This document shows, in pieces, positions 1 to 8,779 of a stretch of 64,000 nucleotides of DNA. The DNA comes from Anaerotruncus colihominis (lineage in GTDB: Bacteria; Bacillota; Clostridia; Oscillospirales; Ruminococcaceae). The first letter of the stretch is position 1, and each line of letters begins with the position of its first letter. The stretch spans positions 1 through 64,000 of the forward strand of contig NZ_VIQT01000016.1 in the NCBI RefSeq assembly GCF_010206195.1, in the 5' to 3' direction. The notes under the pieces were generated by a model. It did no database searches. It was not told the origin of the DNA and saw only the letters and a list, made by a program, of their open reading frames with translations. Made by a program: the position numbers and the translations under genes.

Positions 1-1
1 G

Positions 2-97
2 GATAATTTTACCGAAAAGGATATCGGAGAACTGGCTAAGGCTCTCGGGTGTTCTGTTGAGATTCGCTTCACTTTGCCTGATGGAGAGGAACTATAA
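2..97 (+). CDS. C-terminal fragment of a small HTH (XRE-like) regulator, cut by window edge
   Basis: An open frame enters from the left edge and ends in TAA at 95-97, giving 31 residues with no start in view. The tail contains the phrase GELAKALGCSVEIRF, the kind of segment that closes many small XRE/Cro-type HTH proteins (ALGC followed by a short strand). It converges on the regulator gene on the other strand and overlaps its stop by a few bases. Function beyond probable DNA binding cannot be judged. Confidence 0.5.
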   Translation, partial: DNFTEKDIGELAKALGCSVEIRFTLPDGEEL

Positions 98-394
98 AAA
101 AGCCCCAGACGCCTGAACGTCCGGGTCGGTGGAGACTGGCTCATTTTTTAGTATGTAGGGGTTGCCGGTTCGTCTCTTGCTCCTGGCCTCGTTATTCGGC
201 TCGCGAACAATGAGATCTGATAGCTCGCAACCAAGCGCTTCGCAGATCAAGTCGAGATGTTCAAGGCTGACCCGTTCGGCAAACTCATGATAGAGTTCTC
301 CAATCGTGTTGGGTCTGATTCCGGTAGCCCTTGCAAGATCTGCCTGCGTCCACCTCTGCTCGCCAAGCCGCGTGGACAGTAAAATCCTGATCAT
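92..394 (-). CDS. XRE-family helix-turn-helix regulator
   Basis: A protein of 100 residues. Residues 1-65 form a Cro/C1-type HTH domain: RWTQADLARATGIRPNTIGELYHE holds the two helices of the HTH, and LDLICEALGCELSDLI is the usual end of the fold. The 35-residue tail is polar and unassigned. ATG at 394 is preferred over TTG at 400 because family members begin MIRI; no strong ribosome site is visible. A hairpin with a T-run on this strand (about 95-125) overlaps the last codons and may terminate transcription. The target is unknown. Confidence 0.75.
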   Translation of the reverse strand: MIRILLSTRLGEQRWTQADLARATGIRPNTIGELYHEFAERVSLEHLDLICEALGCELSDLIVREPNNEARSKRRTGNPYILKNEPVSTDPDVQASGAFL

Positions 395-488
395 AGCCAA
401 GCGTCTTTTTATTTGATTCTAACAATTATTTTAGAATCTTTCGGGATTTTAGTATAAAATAAAAATTTTCACTAAAGTATTTTATGTA

Positions 489-529
489 AAAAGTCTATTA
501 TACAGTGAAAATCTGTATAATAGACTTTT
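489..529. repeat. Perfect 17-bp inverted repeat (hairpin), AT-rich
   Basis: The arms at 489-505 and 513-529 are perfectly complementary (AAAAGTCTATTATACAG and its complement) around a 7-base loop. It lies between the start of the regulator gene at 92-394 and the tRNA operon terminator. The A-run and T-run at the ends allow either strand to form a terminator-like hairpin. It could also be an operator. No gene is visible in 401-635. Confidence 0.7.
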
Positions 530-635
530 GGCTTTTTAAATTTTAGGTGGATAAACCAAAACGAACACCCCGCCAAGCATATAAATGGCTGGCATTGTGT
601 TCGTCTGGTTTTCTTTTGGTGGAATTAAAAATACA

Positions 636-663
636 AAATCCGAACCCGTTGGGTTCGGATTTT
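636..663 (-). terminator. Terminator of the tRNA-Lys/tRNA-Ala operon
   Basis: A stem AAAATCCGAACCC/GGGTTCGGATTTT with a 3-base loop lies directly downstream of tRNA-Ala on the minus strand and is followed by a T-rich stretch. Confidence 0.75.
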
Positions 664-670
664 GACTGTT

Positions 671-746
<76 letters not shown>

Positions 747-749
747 ATA

Positions 750-825
750 TGGTGACCCATCGGAGATTCGAACTCCGGACACCTTGATTAAAAGTCAAGT
801 GCTCTGCCAACTGAGCTAATGGGTC
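750..825 (-). tRNA. tRNA-Lys (TTT anticodon)
   Basis: 76 nt including an encoded CCA. The anticodon loop CTTTTAA in a TTGA/TCAA-type stem gives anticodon UUU. D arm AGCTCAGTTGGCAGAGC and T arm GTTCGAATC are canonical. It is the promoter-proximal gene of the two-tRNA operon. Confidence 0.95.
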
Positions 826-868
826 GCCCCGGCAGTCGACCAGCACGTTGTCTGTACGACGCTTAATT

Positions 869-897
869 ATTATAGCAGGAGGATAGAGGCTTGTCAA
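869..897 (-). promoter_or_regulatory. Sigma-A promoter of the tRNA operon
   Basis: On the minus strand TTGACA (892-897) and TATAAT (869-874) are separated by exactly 17 bases, a full consensus promoter about 45 bases upstream of tRNA-Lys, as expected for a stable-RNA operon. Confidence 0.85.
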
Positions 898-1023
898 CTA
901 TTTCCGGGGAATTTTTTAGGATTTTTTACGGCGTCCACAGTAAATTTGAAAAACCAGATATCGGACACTTGCAAGCTGGGGTATCTGTCTATGGGCAGAT
1001 ACATGCAAAAGGGATAGGATGGA

Positions 1024-1190
1024 TTAGAGGCGATTTGAAAGATTAAAATTTCCGTCTTTTTCTACCAACAGGGGCGGATGCTGCGTTAAAAAGCCTAGAA
1101 ATCCGAAAGGGTTCCTGCGTTTTTTGCCTTGCATTCTCCGGCTGTTTACAAAAAATCTGGCAATCCCTCTATTTCCAAACAAGCTCTAAG
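1024..1190. repeat. MITE-like element, copy A (about 167 bp)
   Basis: Left end TTAGAGGCGATTTGAAA and right end TTTCCAAACAAGCTCTAAG are imperfect terminal inverted repeats. The interior (TCCGTCTTTTTCTAC, GTTAAAAAGCCT, TCCGAAAG, TTCCTGC, TTTTGCCTTGC) matches copy C at 16219-16386 along its whole length. It carries no protein-coding frame. It fills most of the gap 826-1276 between the tRNA promoter and recG; the rest of that gap holds nothing I recognise. Confidence 0.7.
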
Positions 1191-1276
1191 ACAACTGGTT
1201 AAATTTTCAAAACATGTGGTGACAAAATATAGCAGATGCGGTAAAATGAATTTATTCGGAGAGGGGGAACAGCTAG

Positions 1277-3319
1277 ATGGAAGAAGCCGGAGCGAGATCC
1301 GTAACAACGCTGCGCGGCGTTGGAGAGCAGCGCGCCCAGGCGCTTGCAAGGCTTGGAATTGTGACAGCAGAGGATTTGTTACTACATTATCCGCGCGCCT
1401 ATATCGACTTGACAGCCCCGTGCGAGGTGATGAGCGCGCCATTGGATCAGGTCTGCGCGGTGCGTGCCACAGTTATAAAAAAGGGACGTGAAACACGTCT
1501 GCGTGGTGGATTGTGCCTATACAAGGTGATGGTCGCGGATGATTCCGGCGTGCTGGAGCTGACCTTTTTCAATACAAAGTTTACGGTTGACGCCTTAAAA
1601 ATAGACGAGCCTTATTTGTTTTACGGACGGATGGAAGGGACGCTTCTGCGCCGTGAGATGCGTGCGCCTGCTGTTTATCCCGAGCGGGCTGATCAGCCGT
1701 TTATCGCAGTCTATCCATTGACCGAAGGATTGACGCAAAAGGCGTTTGCCAACCTTGTCGGACAAGCGCTTGTGCGCGCTCCCGTACTGCCGGAACGGAT
1801 TCCGGAGACAGTGCGTGTGAGAAACGGTTTGGAAGGGATCGGACGAGCAGTGCGTGATATTCATCGCCCAAGCGATACGGCGGCCCTGGAACGGGCCAGA
1901 CAGCGGCTGATTTTTGAAGAATTATTTATGCTCGCGGCCGGCGTGGGCTTGTTGCGCACACGTGCGCGCGCGCAACAAGCCACGCCCATGCAACCGCATT
2001 CGCTGGAGGCGTTTTATACGGCGCTGCCTTTCGAATTGACAGGGGCGCAGCGCCGTGCAATCGCTGATCTGACAGGCGATCTGCAAAAGCCGACGCCAGC
2101 TAACCGCTTGGTACAGGGCGATGTCGGCTCGGGTAAGACAATGGTCGCGGCGGCAGGCGCATATTTTGCATTTTTGTCGGGTGCACAGTCGGCTATGATG
2201 GCGCCGACAGAACTGTTGGCACGTCAGCATTATGAGGGTCTGAAACCGCTTTGTGAAAAGCTGGGAATGAAAACAACCCTCCTGGTCGGCTCATTGACGC
2301 CAGCGCAGAAACGCGCTGTACACAATGCGCTGGAAGCTGGAGAAATCGACCTGTGCTTTGGCACGCACGCGCTGATTTCGCAGGGTGTTCATTTTATGAA
2401 TCTTGGCCTTGTGATCACAGACGAGCAGCACTGCTTTGGAGTGGCGCAGCGCGCCAAGCTGCGCCGCAAGGGACGCTGCGCGCATACGCTTGTGATGTCC
2501 GCGACGCCGATCCCGCGCACGCTGGCCCTGATGATTTACGGCGAGCTGGATATTTCTGTGATCGATGAGCTTCCGCCGGGACGCAGCCCGGTTCTGACGT
2601 ATAAGATCAGCTCCGGCAAACGGGAGCGGGCGTTTGCATTTATCCGAAAACATCTTGACCGCGGCTTGCAGGCATATATTGTATGTCCGCGTGTTGAAGC
2701 CGGGGAGGAGGATATGGGCCTACGCGCGGCCACAGAATATATGATGGATTTGTCGGGCGGTGCGTTTACCGGTTATACAGTTGGCCTGCTGCATGGGCGG
2801 ATGAAAGCGTCTGAAAAGGAACGTGTTATGGCGTCGTTCCAGCGCGGTGAAATCCAGCTTCTTGTCTCAACAACGGTCGTGGAGGTGGGCGTCGATGTGC
2901 CAAACGCGGTTATTATGATGATCGAAAATGCGGAGCGTTTTGGATTAAGCCAACTGCACCAGCTGCGCGGCCGTGTAGGGCGCGGAAAGGAACAGTCTTA
3001 TTGTATCCTGTTGTCCGACAGCCGCAGCGAGGAGACAATCGAACGTTTGAAGATGATGTGCAAGACATCGGATGGTTTTGCGATTGCTGAATATGATTTG
3101 AAAACACGCGGGCCGGGCAATTTTCTGGGGCAGGAGCAGCATGGCCTGCCGCGCTTGCGCATCGCGGACCTTGTCACGGATGCGGACGCCGTTACACAGG
3201 CGCGGGAGGCCGCGGAGTATGTACTCGCCGCTGACCCGGCGCTGGACGCGCCGGAACATGCCGCGCTGCGCGCGGCTGTCGAGCGCATGATGGACTCAGT
3301 CGGAGGACGCCCGAATTGA
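1277..3319 (+). CDS. recG: ATP-dependent DNA helicase RecG
   Basis: 680 residues, the normal RecG length. An N-terminal wedge/OB region (about 1-200, with helix-hairpin-helix-like LRGVGEQRAQALARLGI) precedes the SF2 helicase core. Visible motifs are Walker A GDVGSGKT with K287, motif II DEQH (D382-H385), the SATPIPRT motif III, and the C-terminal GRVGRG motif VI. The family remodels stalled replication forks and branch-migrates Holliday junctions. ATG at 1277 follows a GAGGGGG ribosome site. The gene stands alone and ends at a strong hairpin terminator. The usual DEQHRFGV reads DEQHCFGV here, a mild variation. Confidence 0.97.
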   Translation: MEEAGARSVTTLRGVGEQRAQALARLGIVTAEDLLLHYPRAYIDLTAPCEVMSAPLDQVCAVRATVIKKGRETRLRGGLCLYKVMVADDSGVLELTFFNTKFTVDALKIDEPYLFYGRMEGTLLRREMRAPAVYPERADQPFIAVYPLTEGLTQKAFANLVGQALVRAPVLPERIPETVRVRNGLEGIGRAVRDIHRPSDTAALERARQRLIFEELFMLAAGVGLLRTRARAQQATPMQPHSLEAFYTALPFELTGAQRRAIADLTGDLQKPTPANRLVQGDVGSGKTMVAAAGAYFAFLSGAQSAMMAPTELLARQHYEGLKPLCEKLGMKTTLLVGSLTPAQKRAVHNALEAGEIDLCFGTHALISQGVHFMNLGLVITDEQHCFGVAQRAKLRRKGRCAHTLVMSATPIPRTLALMIYGELDISVIDELPPGRSPVLTYKISSGKRERAFAFIRKHLDRGLQAYIVCPRVEAGEEDMGLRAATEYMMDLSGGAFTGYTVGLLHGRMKASEKERVMASFQRGEIQLLVSTTVVEVGVDVPNAVIMMIENAERFGLSQLHQLRGRVGRGKEQSYCILLSDSRSEETIERLKMMCKTSDGFAIAEYDLKTRGPGNFLGQEQHGLPRLRIADLVTDADAVTQAREAAEYVLAADPALDAPEHAALRAAVERMMDSVGGRPN

Positions 3320-3323
3320 AAAA

Positions 3324-3367
3324 GGCCGGTCCACAAAAGTACGCTTTTGTGGACCGGCCCTTTTTTT
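3324..3367 (+). terminator. Strong terminator after recG (16-bp stem, TACG loop)
   Basis: A perfect 16-bp stem (3324-3339 with 3344-3359) closes a TACG tetraloop (UNCG class) and is followed by seven T. The A-run before the stem would let it act on the opposite strand as well. It ends recG and precedes the tandem hairpin array. Confidence 0.9.
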
Positions 3368-3450
3368 CAGGATGCGCCATGGTTTCATTGCACAACAGAC
3401 AAAACTTTTTTCACACTGCGCCGGACCTTCTGTTTGCGGCGCAGCCGATT

Positions 3451-3673
3451 AAAGTTTTTCGCCGAAGCCTTTTTTCAAAAAGGCTGGAAAGTTTTTCGCC
3501 GAAGCCTTTTTTCAAAAAGGCTGGAAAGTTTTTCGCCGAAGCCTTTTTTCAAAAAGGCTGGAAAGTTTTTCGCCGAAGCCTTTTTTCAAAAAGGCTGGAA
3601 AGTTTTTCGCCGAAGCCTTTTTTCAAAAAGGCTGGAAAGTTTTTCGCTGAAGCCTTTTTTTCAAAAAGGCTGG
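3451..3673. repeat. Six tandem 37-bp hairpin repeats between recG and ackA
   Basis: Units start at 3451, 3488, 3525, 3562, 3599 and 3636. The first five are identical 37-mers; the sixth has a C-to-T change and one extra T (38 bp). Every unit contains the self-complementary segment AGCCTTTTTTCAAAAAGGCT, so the array is a series of six small stem-loops. The unit length is not a multiple of three and the array sits between two convergent genes, so the long open frames across it are not genes. The region 3320-3687 otherwise contains only the recG terminator. Confidence 0.95.
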
Positions 3674-3687
3674 AAGGCAGGAATGTC

Positions 3688-4890
3688 TCAGGCGTGTTTG
3701 GAGCGGTAAATATCGTAAGCGTCGCGCGCGATCATAAGCTCCTCGTTGGTCGGAATGACCCAGATTTTCACACGGCTGTCCGGAGCGGACAGGTCGGTTT
3801 CAGCGCCGGTGCAGACAGCGTTTTTCGCCTCGTCAAGCTTGATGCCAAAGAAATCCATGTTCTTGCAGACGCCCGCGCGCACGTCGGCGGAATGCTCGCC
3901 GATGCCGCCGGTAAATATCAGCGCGTCAATGCCGTTCATCGCGGCTGTATAGGAGCCGATGAACTTCTGAATCTGATAGGCGCGCATCTCCAGCGCGAGC
4001 GCGGCGCGTTCATTCCCGCCGCGTGCTGCTTGCTGGATGTCGCGGTCGTCGCTCGATACGCCAGAAATGCCGAGCATACCGGACTTTTTATTGATAATGT
4101 TATGTACTTCGTCAAGCGTCATATTTTCCTTGCGAGCGATTGGCTGGAGAAGCGACGGATCGATGTCACCGGTGCGCGTACCCATCATCAGGCCGGCCAG
4201 CGCCGTGTACCCCATCGACGTATCAACCGATTTACCGCCGTCGATTGCGCAAATAGATGAGCCGTTGCCGAGATGGCAGGTGACGATTTTCAGCTCCTCC
4301 GGCTTTTTGCCGAGCAGCTTGGCAAGGCGCAACGAAACATAGCGGTGGCTGGTGCCGTGATAACCATAGCGGCGCATTCCGTACTTTTCATAGTATTCAT
4401 AGGGGATAGCGTACATATATGCTTTTTTCGGCATAGTCAAATGGAAGGAGTTGTCGTAAACGGCAACCTGCACCTTGCCGGCGAAGGTCTGCTCGCACGC
4501 ATGTACGCCTGTCACCATCGCGGGAAGATGCAGCGGGAACATGTCACGGGTCGATTCAATGTCCTTCATAACCTCGGGGGTGATCTCGTTGGACATGGAC
4601 AGGCTCAGCGCCAGACGGTGCCCGACGGCAACGATGTCGTCCATGCTTTCGATAACCTTTGTTTCACCGTTCATGAGCAGCTCAACCACGTGATCGAGCG
4701 CGGCCTTATGTGTGGGCAGATCAATATTGATCACCTTTTTTTGGCCGTCCCCGTATTTGTAGGTGATGATACCGCCGGTGATGCCGATGCGCTCACAGTT
4801 ACCCGATGCGACCACGCTTTCATTTTCCATATTGATGAGCTGGTATTTGAGGGTCGAGCTGCCTGCGTTGACTACGAATACATTATCCAT
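3688..4890 (-). CDS. ackA: Acetate kinase
   Basis: 400 residues, typical for AckA. It converts acetyl phosphate plus ADP to acetate plus ATP, the last step of fermentative acetate formation in the cytoplasm. Signature FVVNAGSSTLKYQLI at the N terminus, HGTSHRYVS around residue 180, GHLGNGSS-like CHLGNGSSICAI, the MGTRTGDIDPS phosphate-binding segment and FTGGIGEHS near residue 325 are all present. ATG at 4890 follows AAAGGAG at 9 bases. No phosphotransacetylase is adjacent. The upstream CofE-like gene on the same strand is 83 bases away and could be cotranscribed. Confidence 0.97.
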   Translation of the reverse strand: MDNVFVVNAGSSTLKYQLINMENESVVASGNCERIGITGGIITYKYGDGQKKVINIDLPTHKAALDHVVELLMNGETKVIESMDDIVAVGHRLALSLSMSNEITPEVMKDIESTRDMFPLHLPAMVTGVHACEQTFAGKVQVAVYDNSFHLTMPKKAYMYAIPYEYYEKYGMRRYGYHGTSHRYVSLRLAKLLGKKPEELKIVTCHLGNGSSICAIDGGKSVDTSMGYTALAGLMMGTRTGDIDPSLLQPIARKENMTLDEVHNIINKKSGMLGISGVSSDDRDIQQAARGGNERAALALEMRAYQIQKFIGSYTAAMNGIDALIFTGGIGEHSADVRAGVCKNMDFFGIKLDEAKNAVCTGAETDLSAPDSRVKIWVIPTNEELMIARDAYDIYRSKHA

Positions 4891-4973
4891 CCCATATGGC
4901 TCCTTTTCTTTTTTTGCGGTTTACAAAATGTTTACTGTGAATAAAAAATTACCAACTGTATGTATCCGGTGCA

Positions 4974-5801
4974 TCAAACGCGCCGGATAATGCCCATTGG
5001 AGTTTGCTCGCTGCACTGGCCGAGCGGATTGTCCTTGAGAATCTTGCATAACAGTTCGCGATCCATCCGTTTGTCGGAGGTGCCAAGGATTTGCCCCTCA
5101 AGATCATTGATATCAGTGACAGCGACCTGCGTACCGCCCAACCGCTGTGAAATATCGGACGCGACGCCATCGGGGCGGTCGGGGCCGAGCACAACATAGT
5201 GGTTATAGGGCGGCAGTGTGAATTCGCACGGGCCGTCGATGCTGCGCGCGCGATATCCGGCGATGTTGTAAAACCAGCCCCGGATACCAAACAGCTTTCC
5301 GACAGCCGAGACGGCGGCGGCGAACAAAATGCGGATAGTACCGCATTCACGCAGGGCACATTCCATTGTTTCAGGCATGGCAAGCCCAATGCCGTATGGC
5401 GTGCGCAAAACGAATTTGCTTAAAAACCGCGCGAGCGGGCGCGGGTGGATGTCCTCCAGGGGAATGGCGCGCCGCTGTGTGCAGGCGACCGCCTTTTCTG
5501 TGATGAATACAATATCGCCATCCTGAACAAGCGGGGCGGCGTATTTTTCCACAACGTCGACGATGTTGTCCTTGTCGGTGATGACATGTGTTTTGATGCA
5601 CAGGCGGCGGTACTGGACGCCGTCGACCTCGATGGTTTCATTCTTTTCCGGATTGACGACATACCCTCCGGGGCTTTCTGTCTGCTGCGCAGCGTCCGGT
5701 GCGGCGGTTTCCTGTGTGTCCGGCCCGGCAGCGGCCGCATCGGCTGTGGGCGCCGCTGGTGTTTCGTTTACAGCTTGTACGTCGTTTGTTTCGTTCGGCA
5801 T
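4974..5801 (-). CDS. CofE-like (F420-0:gamma-glutamyl ligase family) protein
   Basis: 275 residues. The first 45 are a low-complexity Ala/Pro/Thr/Gln tail, then a domain resembling the F420-0:L-glutamate ligase family: IKTHVITDKDNIVDVV, LVQDGDIVFITEKAVACTQ, RTPYGIGLAMPETMECALRECG, and a C-terminal part with NDLEGQILGTSDK. True CofE adds glutamates to coenzyme F420, but Clostridia are not known to make F420 and no other cof genes are in view, so the substrate here is probably something else. ATG at 5801. It lies upstream of ackA on the same strand. Confidence 0.75.
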   Translation of the reverse strand: MPNETNDVQAVNETPAAPTADAAAAGPDTQETAAPDAAQQTESPGGYVVNPEKNETIEVDGVQYRRLCIKTHVITDKDNIVDVVEKYAAPLVQDGDIVFITEKAVACTQRRAIPLEDIHPRPLARFLSKFVLRTPYGIGLAMPETMECALRECGTIRILFAAAVSAVGKLFGIRGWFYNIAGYRARSIDGPCEFTLPPYNHYVVLGPDRPDGVASDISQRLGGTQVAVTDINDLEGQILGTSDKRMDRELLCKILKDNPLGQCSEQTPMGIIRRV

Positions 5802-5964
5802 GTTTTACAATCCCTACCTTTATAAACTTCGTCGATGAGACATGTTGATCAAAATGGATTCAGGCCGTTTTGGGAGCAGTCTTTTTCTATTGTGCAATCT
5901 CCCTCCAAAATTATACAACTTTTTACTTCCCCCGTCAAAGGGAAATACGTGCCGCGCCGTCTGA

Positions 5965-6828
5965 TCAGACGGTTTTTCCGGCCGCGCCCGCACGGTCGCG
6001 CTGGACACACCAGGCCGTGATGGTCACAATGACGACTGCGCCTCCAATGAGGGCGAATAGGCCGGGCCGTTCACCTGTAAAGAGGAATACCCATACAGGG
6101 TTTAAAAGCGGCTCGAGCGCGCCGATCAATGAGCAGACAAGAGGCGGACAGTCTTTGACTGCGATGCCGTAGAGAACATAGGGGATACCAAGCTGAACGA
6201 TGCCAAGCGCGAGAATACTCAGGACCGCTGGCGTTGAAACGGGCGTATCAAACAGGAACATGCAGGGAACACCGACAGCCGCCGTGAACAAATGGCCGAT
6301 CAGGATGCCGTTCATGCGGCTTTCCTCGTCGGCGCGGCCTGTGGCAATATACATGACCGCCATGGAAAGCCCCGCGCCGATGGCGACGATATTGCCAAGC
6401 AGGCTGCCGGGCGAGAGCTGGTCAAGGAAAAACAACGCAATACCGCACATGGTGAGCAGCACAGCGGCAACGTCGGCACGGGCGAACCGCTGGCGAAATA
6501 CAAGCGCCGACAGAATGAGTATGAACACAGGCGCGGTGAACTGGAGCACAATCGCGTTTGCGGCGGTGGTCAGCTTGTTGGCGGAGACGAACGCCAAAAA
6601 AGTCAGCGCAAGAAAGACGCCGCACACAAGCGACGTGCGGTTCACACGCACGCGCAGCCGCGCCGCGCGCATATAGACGACGACGCACCCCGCTGAAATC
6701 AGGCTGCGCCATCCGGCGATAACCAGCGCGTTCCAGGGGATCAGCTTGATAAAAATACCGGCGATGCTCCATAGCGTGGAGCAGATGACCATCAAAAGGA
6801 TAGCTCGTTTTTGGGCAGCTTGCTGCAA
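5965..6828 (-). CDS. EamA/DMT-family transporter
   Basis: 287 residues with about ten hydrophobic segments arranged as two EamA repeats (roughly 10-140 and 150-275). The repeats carry the usual features, for example STLWSIAGIFIKLIPW near the start and GALEPLLNPVWVFLFTGERP near residue 240. The family exports or exchanges small metabolites at the cytoplasmic membrane; substrate unknown. The only start that fits is TTG at 6828, with GGAGTG 8 bases upstream. It is monocistronic by spacing. Confidence 0.88.
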   Translation of the reverse strand: MQQAAQKRAILLMVICSTLWSIAGIFIKLIPWNALVIAGWRSLISAGCVVVYMRAARLRVRVNRTSLVCGVFLALTFLAFVSANKLTTAANAIVLQFTAPVFILILSALVFRQRFARADVAAVLLTMCGIALFFLDQLSPGSLLGNIVAIGAGLSMAVMYIATGRADEESRMNGILIGHLFTAAVGVPCMFLFDTPVSTPAVLSILALGIVQLGIPYVLYGIAVKDCPPLVCSLIGALEPLLNPVWVFLFTGERPGLFALIGGAVVIVTITAWCVQRDRAGAAGKTV

Positions 6829-6880
6829 GTAAAATCACTCCGTCTTTGGTATACTTTGAGCCGTTGACAAAGTCGCCCCA

Positions 6881-6985
6881 CCCAGGGGCTGTTTGAAAAT
6901 CAAAATTCCCGTCTTTTTCCGCAAACAGTGGCGGACGCCATGTTAAAAAGCCTGGGGATCCGAAAGGATTCCTGCGTTTTTTTGT
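6881..6985. repeat. MITE-like element, copy B (left part only)
   Basis: CAGGGGCTGTTTGAAAAT followed by CCCGTCTTTTTCCGC, GGCGGACGCCATG, TTAAAAAGCCTGGG and TCCGAAAGGATTCCTGCG matches the left 100 bases of copy C. The sequence diverges after about 6985 and the right terminal repeat is missing. It lies in the 517-base gap 6829-7345, which also holds the hairpin at 7180-7228 and a TATAAT at 7157-7162 but no supported gene. Confidence 0.7.
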
Positions 6986-7179
6986 TTTATCCGCCGAAAA
7001 AACCGCTCTCGTTTTCGGCACAGCTTGGTTTGTCAACAATCCCATTTTTTGGCACAGCGGCATTGTGCCGGGATAATATTCCATATAGTAACGCAAAAAA
7101 GCAAAAATTACAAGTCCGCCGAGGAAAAATAGGCTTTATTCTGCGGGAAAAAAGTGTATAATAAAATATATGTGATCAA

Positions 7180-7228
7180 GAGCTTGTTTGAAGGGAAGGG
7201 GTAAGCCCTTTCCATTTGAAACAAGCTC
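7180..7228. repeat. 49-bp hairpin made of MITE-like ends
   Basis: GAGCTTGTTT and AAACAAGCTC bound a near-perfect inverted repeat whose core is GGAAAGGG-type. The outer bases equal the terminal repeats of the dispersed element (GGGCTTGTTTGA), so this looks like an element reduced to its two ends. It lies in the presumed 5' leader of the MBOAT gene, after TATAAT at 7157-7162. Confidence 0.55.
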
Positions 7229-7345
7229 CATGGCCGGGTGCGGACGGCCAACGCTATTTTGAAAACCGGAAATGCCCGATCATAGAAAGAAACGGGGCTT
7301 TCGATTTTCAAGCCGCCGCTAATATTGTATTTTGAGGAGCGCCTG

Positions 7346-8755
7346 ATGGTATTCGCCAATTTACTGTTTATCTACCTGTTTCTGCCACTCAACCTGATCC
7401 TTTACTTTCTCTCAAAGCGCATTGTTTATCGCAATCTTGTGTTGGTGGCCTTCTCCTTTGTCTTTTACGCCTGGGGGGAGCCGGTCTGGTTTATGCTGCT
7501 GTTGACATCGGCGGCGTTTGACTATATGCACGGTCGGCTCATCGACCGTTTCCGCGGGACATGGATGGCCAAGGCGGCTGTGGCGTCGTCGCTGGCGCTG
7601 AACCTGTTGCTGCTGGGCAGCTTCAAATACAGCGGATTCATTGTGCGGACGGTCAACGATCTGCTGGGCACATCCTTTGGCGTGCCAGCTTTCGCACTGC
7701 CGATCGGTATCTCCTTTTATACCTTTCAGACGATTTCCTATGTGGTCGATGTTTACCGCGGCGATACCGAAGCGCAGTCAAATCCGGTTTACTATCTGTT
7801 ATATTTATCCATGTATCACCAGCTTGTAGCGGGCCCGGTTGTGCGCTACGCCGATGTTGCACGCGAAATCCGCAGCCGCACTGTGGACGCGGCCGGCTTT
7901 TCGGAGGGATTGACGCGCTTTGTGTTCGGGCTTGCAAAAAAAGTGCTCGTTGCCAACGCGGCCGGCAGCCTCGCCGACACCTATATGGCGGCCGCGCCGG
8001 CGAACCTTTCGGTTGGCGCGGCATGGTTTGGCGCGGCGCTGTTTACCCTACAGATTTATTATGATTTTTCGGGCTATTCCGATATGGCCATCGGCCTTGG
8101 ACGTATGTTCGGCTTTCACTATAAGGAAAACTTCAATTATCCATATATCGCGCGCTCCGTGGCCGAATTCTGGCGGCGCTGGCATATTTCGCTGTCCAGC
8201 TTTTTTCGCGACTATGTCTATATCCCGCTCGGCGGAAACCAGAGCCATCCCTACCGCAATCTGTTTATCGTGTGGTTTTTAACCGGGCTGTGGCACGGGG
8301 CCTCCTGGAATTTTATTCTCTGGGGACTGTTTTACGGCGTGTTCATCATGCTGGAACGCGCTTTTCTGGGGGAATGGTTGCGGCGTATTCCGGCGGCGTT
8401 CAGCCATGTTTACCTGTTGTTTTTAACGCTTATCGGCTGGGTTGTTTTTTACTTTACTGATCTCGATCAGCTCGGCGGATATCTGCGGGCCATGTTTGGG
8501 CTGGCCGGCAACCGCCTGTGGGACAGCGGCACGCAAATTACGCTGCTCAACAACATCTTTTGGTTCCTGTTGGCCGCGGTATTCTGCATTCCGATTATCA
8601 AGTGGATTCGCCAGTTTCTCTCCGACCGCCTGTCTCCGGAAAAGGCCGCCGTGCTGCTTGGACTTCAGCCGCTTTTGAATCTGGTCTTGCTGCTGGTCAG
8701 TACAGCGCAGCTGGTTGGCCAAAGTTACAATCCGTTTTTGTACTATCGTTTCTGA
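7346..8755 (+). CDS. MBOAT-family membrane O-acyltransferase (AlgI/DltB-like)
   Basis: 469 residues, polytopic. It carries the MBOAT signature: WRRWHISLSSFFRDYVYIPLGG with H280, and LTGLWHGASWNF with the invariant catalytic-site H317. Family members pass acetyl groups across the membrane to an extracytoplasmic polymer (alginate, teichoic acid, peptidoglycan or exopolysaccharide). ATG at 7346 follows GAGGAGC; the upstream in-frame ATG lacks a ribosome site. The DHHW protein gene starts 24 bases after its stop, the usual acetylation pair in Clostridia. The acceptor polymer is not evident from neighbours. Confidence 0.93.
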   Translation: MVFANLLFIYLFLPLNLILYFLSKRIVYRNLVLVAFSFVFYAWGEPVWFMLLLTSAAFDYMHGRLIDRFRGTWMAKAAVASSLALNLLLLGSFKYSGFIVRTVNDLLGTSFGVPAFALPIGISFYTFQTISYVVDVYRGDTEAQSNPVYYLLYLSMYHQLVAGPVVRYADVAREIRSRTVDAAGFSEGLTRFVFGLAKKVLVANAAGSLADTYMAAAPANLSVGAAWFGAALFTLQIYYDFSGYSDMAIGLGRMFGFHYKENFNYPYIARSVAEFWRRWHISLSSFFRDYVYIPLGGNQSHPYRNLFIVWFLTGLWHGASWNFILWGLFYGVFIMLERAFLGEWLRRIPAAFSHVYLLFLTLIGWVVFYFTDLDQLGGYLRAMFGLAGNRLWDSGTQITLLNNIFWFLLAAVFCIPIIKWIRQFLSDRLSPEKAAVLLGLQPLLNLVLLLVSTAQLVGQSYNPFLYYRF

Positions 8756-8779
8756 TTGATCGCCCTGGAGGAGCTTGAA

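Noticed and set aside
3451..3673. CRISPR array
   Set aside because: Repeats are directly adjacent with no unique spacers and no cas genes are present.
3316..4260. 314-residue open frame on + through the tandem repeats and across ackA
   Set aside because: It is the antisense of ackA extended through the 37-bp repeats; no ribosome site, and ackA is certain.
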